A DNA stretch of 64,000 nucleotides from Acanthochromis polyacanthus. Taxonomy: Eukaryota; Chordata; Actinopteri; Pomacentridae. The DNA is taken from NCBI RefSeq assembly GCF_021347895.1, contig NC_067124.1:20512521-20576520 (forward strand), read 5' to 3'. Each line of letters opens with the position of its first letter. The first letter of the stretch is position 1. The notes under the pieces were generated by a model. It made no database searches, had not been told where the DNA came from, and worked only from the letters and a program-made list of their open reading frames with translations. The position numbers and the translations under genes are program-made. Below, piece by piece: positions 50,311 to 62,600 of this stretch.

Positions 50311-53300
50311 ATGGAGGTATCACTGTGCTAATTTGGTTGACAAAAACCATGATGAAGAACAATCATTGAAGAACTTTTTATGATAAAAACAAAACTAAAA
50401 CAAACAAAAAAAACCCCTGAAACATCTCAAGATGTCATGGACTAATGGACGAAAGAAAAATCAATAAATGTTTCTTCTGCCGCCCAAAATATCTCTCATT
50501 AGGATGCAGGCGTCCTGTACTGATAGAAATAAAAAGCACACTAAATTCAGTAACCTTGTGTGGCTGTCAGTGGTATTATCTGATGTTACTGGCTTTTGGA
50601 AGAAACAGATTTATGAACTAAACTCAATGACGATTAGACAAGAAGCGGCAACAAAACAGCTGAGACACCCTATGAATGTGCAGGCAGCACCCTGACATTA
50701 AAGAAAAGGCAAGCTAATGTTAATCTCACACTGTTAATGTAACACAGATGATGCAGGTGCAACACTAATGTTACTTTCAGTCTGATATCTTTCATGTTGC
50801 TGTCAGAAAGAATGAGTTAGATCCAGGACTGAGGACAATGCTCAATCAAGATGTTCATTAAAGAAATAAGACTGTACTAATGTTCTCCATGTTGACCCAG
50901 CCAGGGAACAGGATTCTAGAGGCTGAGTGAGGGAATCATTTTCTGAATGAGGTGGTGCTCTGGAGCAGAGAGAACAGGTAGCTACAGTACTGCAAATTTG
51001 AGGTGAGTGGGATGGATAGAAAAAGAGAAAGAGAGAGAGAGGTTCTGTTCAAACAGCCAGAGTTTGGAGATGATAATGTTGCAGGATTTACTGAGGAGAG
51101 TCGGTCTGTATCACTGCACAGCAGACGGACATGGACACTGAGCCTTTTCCATTAACCTCGCCATAGATGAGAATAGCACCTGTAACCAAGGTAACCTTAT
51201 ACAAAGACGGTGATAGCTGTAGGCTCAAAGTGCTCAGAAGATCTAAAACTTAGAAAATGCAAAAATTAGACTCAAATGTCACTGAAATAGCTGGACTAAA
51301 ATGTTTCTTTTGGTTTTGTTGACTAAGGCTAACTAAAATCAGATGATGAAAAATTGAGTAAAACTAATAGATATTTTCTTCAAAAGCAAACTATATCAAT
51401 ATTGGGTGCCAAAATTAACACTCTCTGCCCTCAACATCTGAGTTCTGGCAGTCATGAAGCCTATAATCCAGGCCTACAGGGGCGCGTTTAGTCCCGGGCC
51501 CATTTCATATGTGTCTTGGCTCAGCATAGCACAGCAACTTTGCATCACATGCATCAGACAGCTCCGGTTAGACTTCAGGTCCCTTTGCTTTGCTGCTAGT
51601 GTCAGGCCCAGCAGGACTGCTGTGTCCACACATAACTCACCACATAGCTGTGATGACCTCCAGTCTCTCACCCAGCAGCTGCTTTTCCATCAACCAAGAC
51701 AGACGAAATAACATCTTTCTGGGTTCTTTTTTCCCCCCGCCTCCTAGAAGCTATTTCTCATGTTCAAGGCATAAACAGAACCTAAGAGTAAGACTTAGAA
51801 AAAAAAACAAAACAACTAACATGCCCACTGTGTGTGATGTGTGCAATTGCATTTAAGTGCATGCCAGTTTATATCTTATTTTCTACGGAAGAAGTGGTGA
51901 CTGTGGCCACAGGCTTATTCATGTCCAGACCTTTTACTCACTAATAGGCTTTTTACTGTTGTCAAGCTTTGGACAAAATGTTTCTTGGTGTGTTTTCCCT
52001 TGTGTAGTTCTCATTTCCCACATGCCAAAAGTAAAAGCATGGTCTTCGATATCTCACTTCACCACTAGCATTTCTTTCTTTTTTTTTGCTCTTCTGGTTT
52101 TGTGTAATCTTCTGTGTATATTGACATATTTGCTTTATTCATCCATTACAGTTTCAGTAATTTCACATGCTGAACATTCACCAGCCTTTGGGTACAATGC
52201 ATGATTTTATCCTTGGTGTTGCTTTGATAGATGTTATAGTGTCAGAGCTCTTGAATGAAATGGGACTCGGTGTCAGCCTTGTGTGGGGTGATCGACTTTT
52301 CAGAGTTGGGAGAGACTTAGATTGAAAAGTAAATCCACTGTCATATTCAGCACAAGCATTTACATAAGAAGCAGAGGGCTGTCGCAGATTGGTGGCTCGT
52401 TGTAGCATTACACGTTTGTGGAGTCAAGGTGTTTGCCATGCACCAAAAGGCTCGGAAAAAAATCAGCTTTTCTCAAGGGTCCCTGAAGAGTGTTGCAACC
52501 AGGGTAAAATGACGTATTGGTTTACGCTGTCTGTTTGTATCTGAGAGCAGAACTGAAAGATAATGAAGATACAGTAAGTGAGATTTAGGTTTTCTTTTTT
52601 TTTTTTTGCAAACTGTGGAATATGAATAGTTTCTATTCTTCATGCATTAGCCTAATGATGTGATTCATGGCAATGACGCATGGGGATCACTTTAAAAGCT
52701 TTTTGTTTGAATTGTTGCCCTTTTCATAGCTAACTTTTTGTGAGGCATATTTGAACATTGTGTGTGCTACTTAATTGGCAGGGAAACATCAGGACACATA
52801 TTTGTGAGCTCAGGGCGCCTGAAAAACATAGTTTCCTAGTGTCGCTGTATGGTGAAACGAGTAAAGCTGACTTTGACAAGTCAGAATTTTTCCTGTTAAT
52901 CAACTCCTAATCAGATTAAGATAAGATGTTGTTATGACTGACATTTTTTAGAACTGGAGATTCATCCACATACATGCCGTTTTGAGTCCACTTACCAATT
53001 CCTCTCTCATTCTCACAGTGTCGATGGTGCTCCAAGTTTGGTGGCATACGATTTGCACACGATGCAGTCGTCACAATTGGTTGTGGGTGGTGTCATCTGT
53101 GAAAAAGATGGACATGAGAAGAATGAATCTGTCGGAGTTGCTTCTCATTCATCAGAGTAGGGTCATATCAAGGTAGACGAAGCAGCATTGCTGATTGACG
53201 TAGGGATATTTTCAACTGGCGAGTGGCAAAGAAAAATCGGTTAATCAAACCTGATTAATACGTGAAAACATTGGAGATAAGTGACTTCACTGATTACGCT

Positions 53301-54017
53301 AATTCTATTTAAATAAATTAAACTGTGTTTTAGGTTATAATGTTGTTGCTCAGTCCTAAATCACTTGTCTTGGTATCATAGCGGAAATTTAATGACTTCT
53401 TGCGCACCTTAATAAATGAGCTCATTGTGGGCGCTACTACTTCTACCTTTCCTTTGATATACTGTGGATGTATTATGAAAATTTAATAGTCAGTAACTAA
53501 GGCTACAAGCAGGTATGACAGGAGGTTTTGTGTTTGCAATGCCATACACTGCATCAGACCTCATTACAGTCGTACGCACAAAAGATGCAAAACGGTGAGT
53601 CTGCTTCCTCGAAATTGACGTTCTGTATTATTGATGGGTATTTGTAGGCATTTAGTCAAAATGATGATAGTTATAGCGTATCCATGTCAAATAGTCTGTT
53701 TGAAAAAGTAGGTTTTTTTTTTTTGTTTTCAATACAATTTCAGAAAAATCACAAATCAGTACAAACAGAAACTGTCAAGCATAGGAAGACTCATTTTGCG
53801 ACAACAGCCATCTGACATTTTTGACTAATTTAATGCATAATCAGTAAAATCTAATAGTCAACCCTGATTGACTGAACACTGTATGTGTGTAAAAATGCAC
53901 AAGATTTTCAGCATAGCAAAAAAAAAAAAAAAAAAAGTGTGCTTTCTCTCCTACTCATGGAATAGAAATGTGACTCCTGAGTGCATCGTTCACACTTTTG
54001 TATTTTTTTTTCTCTCT
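50311..54017. other. grik3 intron 1 sequence without recognised gene
   Basis: No gene was recognised. Homopolymers include a T run near 52593 and an A run at 53918-53936. ORFs up to 115 codons (51857-52204) show no domain; a hydrophobic look in that one comes from T-rich DNA. Confidence 0.5.
53918..53936. repeat. Poly-A tract, 19 bases
   Basis: Nineteen A in a row, about 80 bases before the SINE at 54018. The SINE lies in minus orientation, so this run is on its 3' side but not directly joined to it. Confidence 0.85.
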
Positions 54018-54205
54018 TTTTTGGGGGGCATTTTCACTTTTGCTAGACAGTGACAGTGGAGAGAAATGAGAAATGTGGGGAAAGGGAATAAGGGAATGAC
54101 ATGCAGCACAGGTCCTGGCTGGCTGGGAATTGTGCTGGGGGACTCATTGCTTGATGGCACTTGCACCTGTGTAGTATGCACTCATCTACCACTCCGAGTG
54201 TATTC
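54018..54205 (-). mobile_element. tRNA-derived SINE, minus orientation
   Basis: On the minus strand the sequence has a degraded A box (GTGGTAGATGAG) and B-box region (GCACAATTCCC), then CCTGTGCTGCATGTCATTCC, a pyrimidine-rich middle (TTCCCTTATTCCC, TTTCTCTCCACTGTC) and the tail CTAGCAAAAGTGAAAATGCCC. This order matches the common fish SINE whose tail reads CTATC-AATAAAGGC-AAAATGCCC. It is old and cannot fold as a tRNA. Confidence 0.68.
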
Positions 54206-57200
54206 CTTCTTTATGGGCTGAATAATATGCAATATCTCGCAAAGCTGCACACCTTCCTGGTAATGCGACATTGCTGGAGACAGATATGCTCACCTCAGTT
54301 TAAAGTACAGCGTGTCATTGTGTTGACAAGCTGTAGCCGAGTGCTGGTGAACTTAATTGGGAGGACAATTTGGAATTATTTCTCGGACAAGTCCAGCTTG
54401 GCAATCTGTCAGTGCTGTGTGCTAAGATCACTTAACTGGAGCATGCAAAATGTGGCTGAATATCAGGTCAAACAGTGATAGAGCTAATTCACTGTTTAAA
54501 ACAAACAGCTGTATATGCATACTGCTATTAAAGAAGCAGATGAGATTAAGTGTGGCTGAGTTACAGTGAATTAACAAAGCTTAACAATGCACGGCTTTTA
54601 AAGGCTTAGCGTCTGAGATATTTACTGCAGTAGTTGAGTTTTCTTGTAAACAGTTATGTTTGCACTGAAAATCCCAGAGACCTCAGTTTGAATATAATTC
54701 ATTCTTCATAAATCATATTAAAAATTCAAAAACAATATAAAAAAGATGATTCCTTTTCTTGGAAATTTCCAGGCTTCTTTATATTGACACACAGTCTTGT
54801 TAATCTTCCCGTCACATTGGATTAGCTTTACTGATGATTTGTCCTTTGCTAAAGTAATATTTTCTGGAAATGATGGCCAGCTTTGATATACCAACCAAAC
54901 AGTTATTAAAGTGTCTTTTATTATTGTTTCATGTCTTTGCCTTCTTATTTTATGGTTTAAATGCACTTAACATTTGAATTACTGCCTTCTGAAGTCAGCA
55001 CACTCGTACTCATTGAAAATGACAAGCAGAGAAAATAAAACATTGCTCCACAGCACCACTAATGGCCAAAAACTCCACAGTGTATGTATGTGTGGTTGTT
55101 TCGAAGAATTTGTACTGTAGCATATACATCTTTAAACAATATCTGTCATTTAGAAATGAAACAATCGCGGTTTACCTTTTTTTGTTTGACAAAACAACTC
55201 TGGGAAGCAAGTCTAAGTTAACTGCTTTGCTCATGGACACTTTGATCATATGTGTCCTGAGAAAGATAAGCTCTCCTCCAGGCTACAGCAGTGACCTCCT
55301 GGTTGCAAACCCACTTGACTGACCTCAACTTCAGGCCGCGTGAATGTTGAACAGTAAGCAGTGTCTGATGGTGATGGTGTGCATTGCAGCCTTCGGCCTT
55401 CAAATGCAAAAAAGTCAAAGTTGAGGCACATATAGGGTTGCCCTACCTAGTGTTTCGCCGAACACATTTTAATTTCATAAACTCTCGGGAGTGACAAGGA
55501 ATATGGGACTCAATAGGGTTTGCTGCTGGCGTTGTGATTAACTTGTCCAGAGACTTGAGATACCCACACACTGAATATGTGTGCACACTTGAGGTCAGGA
55601 AAATATGGGAACCATTTGTTTTCCACACTGAATTTGGTTCAGAAGCAGAGAGTCACTACTGGTTATTAACTTGTTGTAATTCAACATCTTTTAAAGCCGG
55701 ATGTTACTTTCAACCCCACGCAACCTCTTTCACTTCAGACTCTCCTGGTACTTTGTCATTCTGCCCCAGCACAGTGTAAGCATTGTCCTTTGAACATATT
55801 TATAATCAAAGTGTAATTACACTTGCTGTTTAAGTCTACATGTCTCTACCTAATGCAGCATTTTGCGAGATCACCTTCAATTAAATTTCTGCCAGACTGA
55901 TGTCAATGTATCTCCTAATGTAATCACTGCAAGTTTGTTGAAATAAAGGTGATACTGCTCAGCTCCCTGCTTTCCTCTTAATTAACAAAGGGGTATGCGT
56001 TACATTTCCTCATATCACTTCTTGGTTGTCACGCGCTTAGACAATGTTTAATTGAAAAAGGGCGTCTGTAATTTCTTTCACCAAGTTCATAATCAGCATT
56101 GATCGCAGAGTCTGTTGATATGAAGTGTTATTTGCCCAGAAATCATAGTTTTAAAACATTCTACATACAGCATTATGATGACCATGACCCACCGCTGTCT
56201 TTGCTGCTTTCCTCCATCTCTCTTGTGCACACACACACCTCAGTGCTGCCTTGCCTAGCCTCTTTTATAATTTTCTTGTCAAGCATAGCAGACAGCATAA
56301 TGTGAGAGGGCAAGCAAAGAGTAAACAGTGGGCCGATTTCAGATGTATCATCGTAATGGAGTAATTATCCATCAGTGGGGGACTGCACAGGGCTGCTTAC
56401 CAACACTCTGGTTCAACAGAATCAAAAGGAGTCTTCAAATAAGGTATTAAATTTTAATTACTAGTGTCTTTTGCCAGCTTCATTTAAGTCAGTTCATCAT
56501 TTTTTTTTAACCTTGATGCTTATTCCCACTCTATCCCCAAAACATATTTTAAATGCATCATTTTTAATGCACAGGTTGATGGTACAAGAACATCTGCATG
56601 CACTCACTGACACCACACAGGTAAACACTTATATATACATATATTTACTTATATATATGTAAGTCAAGTGACTGACACCGGTTGTCTTGCGATCAATTCA
56701 TTTAGTAGATAGTGGGCTAGATAAACATGTTAAAGACAAATATAACACTGCATTACAGCTTTAATACACACCATCCCTAATTCAAAAATACAAAGTTCCA
56801 TCACTCATGTAACAAAGTGAATACACATCTTTTTTCTTTAATTAAAACTGAGTTTTTTCTTTTAGTTTGCTTGTCTCCTCTGTTATTTTCCCCTAAAGTC
56901 TAATGTTTATTTCATAAAAGTAATAACTTCTACAATGATAGCAGAAATGCTTTATTCTTTTAAACAAAGAGGCTCATTTCCAGTAATGAACACTTTAGAG
57001 GGGGGAAAAAAAATCATATACAGGATTAGCTCTTATTGGTCCAAGATTTTATTTATTTCGCTATGCCTTTGCAGAAATCCGAAATTTTTTGATCGTTCTT
57101 GAACAATTATGCAAATAAAAGAGCAGGACAGCTTCATGAAATTATTGGCACTAATTGAGCATCCATTTAATGAAATTTCAGTTAACTTTCAGATATTTAA

Positions 57201-58699
57201 TATCCATATCACCTGATTCTAGAATTTGTACTAAATGCTGCAGCTAATTCAGAGAGATTTCAAATACGGTTCACAAAGTCAGCTGCAAAGTCACTGTCAT
57301 GATTCTGGTGAAAATCAATCAGTGTGATAAAAATGACAAAATCACAAAACACTGCCATAGATGAGAACAATGGCGTTTATGACAATGTGGCAGCTTTTCA
57401 TCTTACTTTTTCATTGGAACACACTCACTGGGAAGTGTGGTGTCTCATTGGTGCTCACAGTTTGTGGTGGCTGCTGTACTGGATAAAAAAAAGAAAAAAA
57501 ACTATTAGATTTAATAGTATGTAGGAGAGAGAAAAGCAATGAATAAATAAGAGGTTATACAGTGGTGCAATTCAAATCAACCTTGGATTCAATTTGTCGA
57601 TGGAATGGTAATAGGAAGGCCAGAGAGAGGAGGCAGAAAATGGTATGTGATTTCCTCCACTCGCTTGCATCACACCATGCTAATTTGTGTTTTATGCTCT
57701 GCAAGTGCAAGCATGAAACACAAACCTTGGTGTGCAATTCTATTTTTTTATTATTATTGTAAGGACTTTATTTATTCATTTATTTGTTACTTTAAAAGCT
57801 TTAAAATCTAACACTGGTTTTGGTAATATTTCCTAACGCCGAACAGCTGTTTAGTAGTCTTTCACGAGAACTACTTTCAGCCCGAGTGGCCGCTCGCGTT
57901 TAATTTTCATGTTGTCTGCGTAGCCTTGTGGCTCTCTTCAAAGACCACAAAAAAGTGTGTGAATAAGAAAGGCACAGTGTAAATGGCCCTCCTAATGACT
58001 CTCAGCAGGACTACTCCTTGTATCTTTTATGAGCCAGGAAGAAAGGCGCACATCATTATACAGTGCCCATCTGAAATCCACCAGCAGCATGATGCTCAGC
58101 TAAAAGAATCCCCTCCTGGCAAATCGGGCGTAATGGGACACATTAGCGTGTCGTTAGCCTGTTAGCATGCCTGGAGGTCAGACGCTAGCTGCCAAATTCC
58201 TGCTGCTGTAGAAAAAGAAGAGCTGGCTTTAGATGTCAGCTCATTCATTTCTGATGAAACGGCTGAAACACAAGCGCAGACATGTTTCTGTAAGGATCGC
58301 CATTAATAAATGCTTTCACATCTATTGTATCAAGAATAGGCAATGATCCAGCTCAGCAAACACTGATATTCATACGCGTCCTTTAGACTAAGTGCTGATT
58401 CCACAGAGTAACAGCTCAGTTCCTCACACTTAAATGTAGGGAATGGCAAATGTTAATAACACCTCCTGTATGCATTAAGAGCAAATGTATCACTTTGTCT
58501 CACTAAAAATACACTGAACATTGGTGTCTTTGACAATAATGTTAGGTCGTTAAAAAAAAATGTACTGAAGCAAAATTTCTGTTTTAATGAGGAATCATTT
58601 TTAGCTCTACATATTCTGGGGCTCTCTAGTGGGGATGTACTACAGGTGTGCCTTGTTTAAAATGTCACCAGTTAGAGCTAGAGCATAATATGAGTCTAT
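54206..58699. other. grik3 intron 1 sequence without recognised gene
   Basis: No gene was recognised. An AT-rich near-palindrome (ACTTATATATACATATAT with a partner ending ATGTAAGT) lies at 56626-56663 and is simple-sequence in nature. Segments 57040-57200 and 57880-58330 look like candidate regulatory DNA. Confidence 0.5.
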
Positions 58700-59000
58700 A
58701 GAAAAGGCTGCTGAAGATGCTCATTGCCCATCTTAGTTTCCAAGGCACTAAATGGCCTTGTCCCCTCTTATATCACAGACACTTTAATGTTCTACGGGCC
58801 TCCATGAATCCTAAGATCCTCCGAAGCTGGTCTTTTAACTGCTCCCAAGGTTGTCACAAAATCCTTCAGAGGTGCTACTTTTGGCTATTATAACCACAAA
58901 ATATGGAACTTCTTTAAATATTGGACTTGCTGACTCAGTGGGCACTTTTAAATACAAATTTAAAAGTAGATATATATATAATTTTTCCTGCAAAGGATGG
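58700..59000 (+). mobile_element. L2-like LINE fragment, C-terminal end of ORF2
   Basis: One frame reads ALNGLVPSYITDTLM, a stop, ILRSSEAGLLTAPKVVTKSF, then RGATFGYYNHKIWN and FFKYW. This matches the L2 tail pattern ALNGLAPSYISDLL, LRSS-AGLLVVPR-KTK, GEAAF---AP-LWNSLP. After a frameshift the neighbouring frame continues ADSVGTFKYKFKSR (pattern SVSTFKSRLKTYLF). One stop and one frameshift make it dead. The boundaries are approximate. Confidence 0.78.
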
Positions 59001-60668
59001 CTCTCTGTTGATATTCATACATGGAACGGTGTAATGCTATTTATAAATGTTTATACTGAGATTTGCACACACTAATTTGCTTTGCTTCTTAAAGTCATAG
59101 GATATATTTGCTCATATCGTTACTAATCGCATGCTAAGACTGCCAGTAATTGATGAAGCTGCACAATGGACTCATGGCGCTAATGTAGATTATAGTACAG
59201 CTGGGCACATATTGAACAAAAGATGAAAGAATCTCATAGCAACAGATGATGTAGATAATGGTGGGGAAAGCAAAAGATGGATGGTTTTGGTCAGGGAGAC
59301 TTTAATAAAGAGGGAAAAAAGTGATGAGGGCTCTGACTGTGGCAGTCACCTACTACCATCTGTTACCCAGTATATAGCGCTCTGTTGATAGGACTCAAAT
59401 CCAAAACATCATTTAATTTGATTCACCTTCAAAATGATACGCACCACCACAGGCCGGTTGTATGCTGCATTACAGGAGAATGAATCTGGGATAGTAAAAC
59501 AAATGGCGTGCTAGATCCTGCAGCATTATCACTCGTATAGACCAGGAGATGCTTCGATTTCCAAGAAATAATAAGTGACATTTCAATGCATCACTATGCA
59601 ATCTAGTCAGGGGTGGAAGGTGGGAGAGTAGGGAATTGTAAAGGCTAACAAGTGCAGGGGCTAGTCAGCAAATAATGGGAAAGTCATCTGTGAGAGATGA
59701 CTATCAATTAAAGGCACTTAAGGCACTAATGATCAGCAAAGGGTTCCTAATGAGGATATGTGAAGGTGGGATCACATCTCTAGAAGTCAAGTGCAGTGTT
59801 AAGATTCCAGCAGTATGCTAAAAGTCATGAATGCACACAGGCCCACTCATCACACTACCAAGGTCATTAGATGCTGTAATCAACTTAGGTAGCGTTGTTT
59901 CAGGGAGAAACAAAGTTGCTTCGCTTTAGAGCAGCGGTCGGAAACCATGTGCCGTGGTACAGCAGGTGATTACACTAATTAGTTCCTTCTGTCAGCTAGA
60001 AGGCATGCTAATCAGTGAAATCGCCCTGTGCAGTGTTTGGTTGGAATGAAAACCTGCACACTCTGGGCCATTCCCTGTCACATGGTTACTTATCCTTGCG
60101 TTATAATGGAGAGCCGGAGACAGTGAGCTCAGCTCTGGAGCCCAGTGCTGCTTTTTGGGCGGCTTCATTATCAGCTGATTAAATACAAAGGTTCAGATAA
60201 TTAATTACACTTATGGCAACATTAAATGTACACAAAAGAAACACAAGCATGTTCTTTATACAATACAATCTTTATACAATGTCATAAAGGGTGTGGTAGA
60301 CAATATGTGCAATAGGAGGAAAACAGCAACTTTTCAATGAAGTGCTGCATTTGAAGAATATGAGACTCATTATGGCTGCTGGATAGTTTTCCATGAATGA
60401 TGTAGATGTCTGCTATGCACCATATCTTCTACGATTCAAAAGAAGTTTTTGCAATTTTGACCTGAAAGAACTAGTGACACTAACTTCTAATTCTGATACA
60501 TAACTAAAACACTGATGTTATTGGATGCTCTAATATATTTTAGATTGGACACATAAAACAGAAATGGCTAACAACCATAGACAAGGCTATAAATTTTGCA
60601 TCGAAAATACATTCATGGTTCTGCTACCTACCAGGTTATCTACGTAGCTTTTGGCAAACATGATGACG
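59001..60668. other. grik3 intron 1 sequence; includes an old repeat near 59930
   Basis: No gene was recognised. The part at 59930-60115 reads GAGCAGCGGTCGGAAACCATGTGCC, GCAGGTGATTACACTAATTAG and GGTTGGAATGAAAACCTGCAC. This resembles an interspersed repeat of fish genomes (AGCAGCGGT-CTCAACC-, GGTTGGAACAAAAACCTGCAC). Its class is not assigned. Confidence 0.5.
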
Positions 60669-60670
60669 TA

Positions 60671-61172
60671 CACTGATGGGTGACAAATTGAAGTGAAAAT
60701 TCAAATCTTTGGTGTCTACATTGAGGGGATTTGGTGGGCATTGTGCTGACACAGTTAGGATTCATTTGTCCACTGCCAGTCTTTGCAAAGTTGCTCCGAA
60801 TGTTGAAGCATATTTATCCTAATGGAGGAGGTCTCTTCTATGATGCCAATGACACAATTCATTGGGCAAAACAGGTCACTGAATGGTTTGATGTGTGTGA
60901 AAATGAAACCTCTGCTATGGCTTTTGCAGTCACCAGATATCAGTCCAGCTGAGATGTGGACATAAAAGATTTTTAAATCACAGCACCCTCCACTTCCATC
61001 TTTAAAACACCAAATGAGGGAATAACTTTTCAATGAATGACATTTTATACCTCCCCTAGAGTTCCAGAGACTTAGAGAAGCACTGAAGCTGTTTTGGTGG
61101 TTACTGGTGCCCCAACATCTTATTAAGACACTTTATATTGTTTTTTTTCCCCTTTAATGTGTCAACCATTCA
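60671..61172 (+). mobile_element. Tc1/mariner-derived non-autonomous element, 502 bp
   Basis: The ends are imperfect inverted repeats: CACTGATGGGTGACAAATTG at 60671 and, reversed from 61172, TGAATGGTTGACACATTAAA. TA dinucleotides lie just outside (60669-60670, 61173-61174), as in Tc1/mariner insertion. Inside, CAGTCACCAGATATCAGTCC and AGCTGAGATGTGG encode QSPDISPAEMW in one frame, a relic of the SPDLNPIEHLW motif of transposase. AAAACACCAAATGAGGGAAT and GAGTTCCAGAGACTTAGAGA are further shared words. Most of the transposase gene is missing, so the copy depended on another enzyme source. Confidence 0.8.
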
Positions 61173-62321
61173 TACATGAACATTTCTTTCATCAGTAACT
61201 GAACTTTGTTAAAATGGTTAGGTTTAATGCACATCACTGAATAAACAGTGGAGGAGCAGCACGGATTGAGATCACCCTGTCTTGACTTCAGGAAGAAAAC
61301 ATTGTCTGGGCAGGAAAGAGCATGATACCACTGACACGGCACACTCTCCCAAACCTCTGGATATTTTATTATCTCCGTAGCAACATGCTCACTGATGACC
61401 CCCATTACCTACCTCAGACACAGGTCAGACACGCACTGCTTCAAATAAAATGCACTTCCGGACAGTCTCACTCACAAGGTCACAGAGAAACACAGAGAGG
61501 CTGGACGATGGTCCTTGACGACAATGGAACCATCTGTGGGCTGATTCAGTCATGAGCTGCGCTTCTACATACTGTATTATTCCTACCAGATGTCTGTGTG
61601 GATCTAAATGATGTTTCTGAAATATTTATTTATGCTTAAGAGCACTGAAAGCTTTTGATGTCCAGAACTGCAAATGCAATTCCTCTGTGATTTCACTCTG
61701 CTACCCATTTTCTCACATGGTTATTCTACCCAAAAATCAATAATGGAAATGTTTCAAACTCATAAGAATTTCTAATGATAAATGTTAAATTTAGATAATT
61801 ATGCAGTGAATATCTTCATGACTTCTGACATGGAAAATGATATGAGCAAAAATTTTGTAGATGCAAAAGTGTAATTTTCTGAAGACCCGATGGCTAAGCT
61901 GACCCTATGTGACCTCCATAAGTAAGATTCGCATTCAGATCAATTTGAACAAAAACTTGGTTTTACATTTATGGATCAATAACTAAAGTTGTGAATTTCG
62001 CTGTTTGGCAGCCTGGTAACGTTCAGGAAGTTGACATCAATTACTAAGTTTTCTTTTTTGGACACATGATAGGCAGCTGGCAAACAGTGTGCAGATTAAT
62101 GTCTTTTTTAAAAATTCTCTGTAATGCCAGATTAATCCCATACAATGGCTCTAATAGGATACAGTAACACAGTAAATAAAAGTGAGGGTTTTTCTAGCTT
62201 TGTAACCAATGCACAATAAATCAAGGGATAGGAAGAGCATGGAGAAATGTACAATACTGGTTGTGTCCTCTTAATTAAGACAGAATTATGCTGAATTTCA
62301 CAATTTTTTTAACTGTTCTTT
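61173..62321. other. grik3 intron 1 sequence without recognised gene
   Basis: AT-rich DNA with short ORFs only. No repeat or RNA gene was recognised. Confidence 0.45.
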
Positions 62322-62600
62322 TGTGCACTCTCTGCTATCCATTCATCTTCTCCCCTTTACCCTCACCCCTGTCGGTCAAGGCAGATGCCCTATCTCGTCA
62401 GGCCTGGTTCTACCAGAGGCTTTCTTCTGTTAAAATTGAGTTTCTTTATTCCCACTTTTGCCAAAGTGCTTGCTCAAATGGAATCATTGCATTTGTTGGA
62501 TTACTCTCTATAATATAGTATTGCAAGGTCTTGACCTTACTTTGTGAAGTGTCCTGAGATGAATTGTGTAGTGTGAATGTAATTGAAACTAATTTACATT
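62322..62600 (+). repeat. Fish interspersed repeat, LINE-tail type
   Basis: The text CTGTCGGTCAAGGCAGATG, CCTGGTTCTACCAGAGGCTT, TCTTCTGTTAAAATTGAGTTT, TTGCCAAAGTGCTTGCTCA and TAGTATTGCAAGGTCTTGACCTTAC follows a very common fish repeat (CTGTCGGTCAAGGCAGATGG, CCTGGTTCTGCTGGAGGTTT, TCTTCCTGTTAAAAGGGAGTTT, TTGCCAAGTGCTTGCTC). The usual end (GCGCTATATAAATAAA) is eroded here. Commonly this is the 3' part of an L2-like LINE. The ORF at 62288-62518 is part of this repeat. Confidence 0.78.

Noticed and set aside
56626..56663. AT-rich palindrome
   Set aside because: It consists of TATA-type simple sequence, where near-palindromes are expected.
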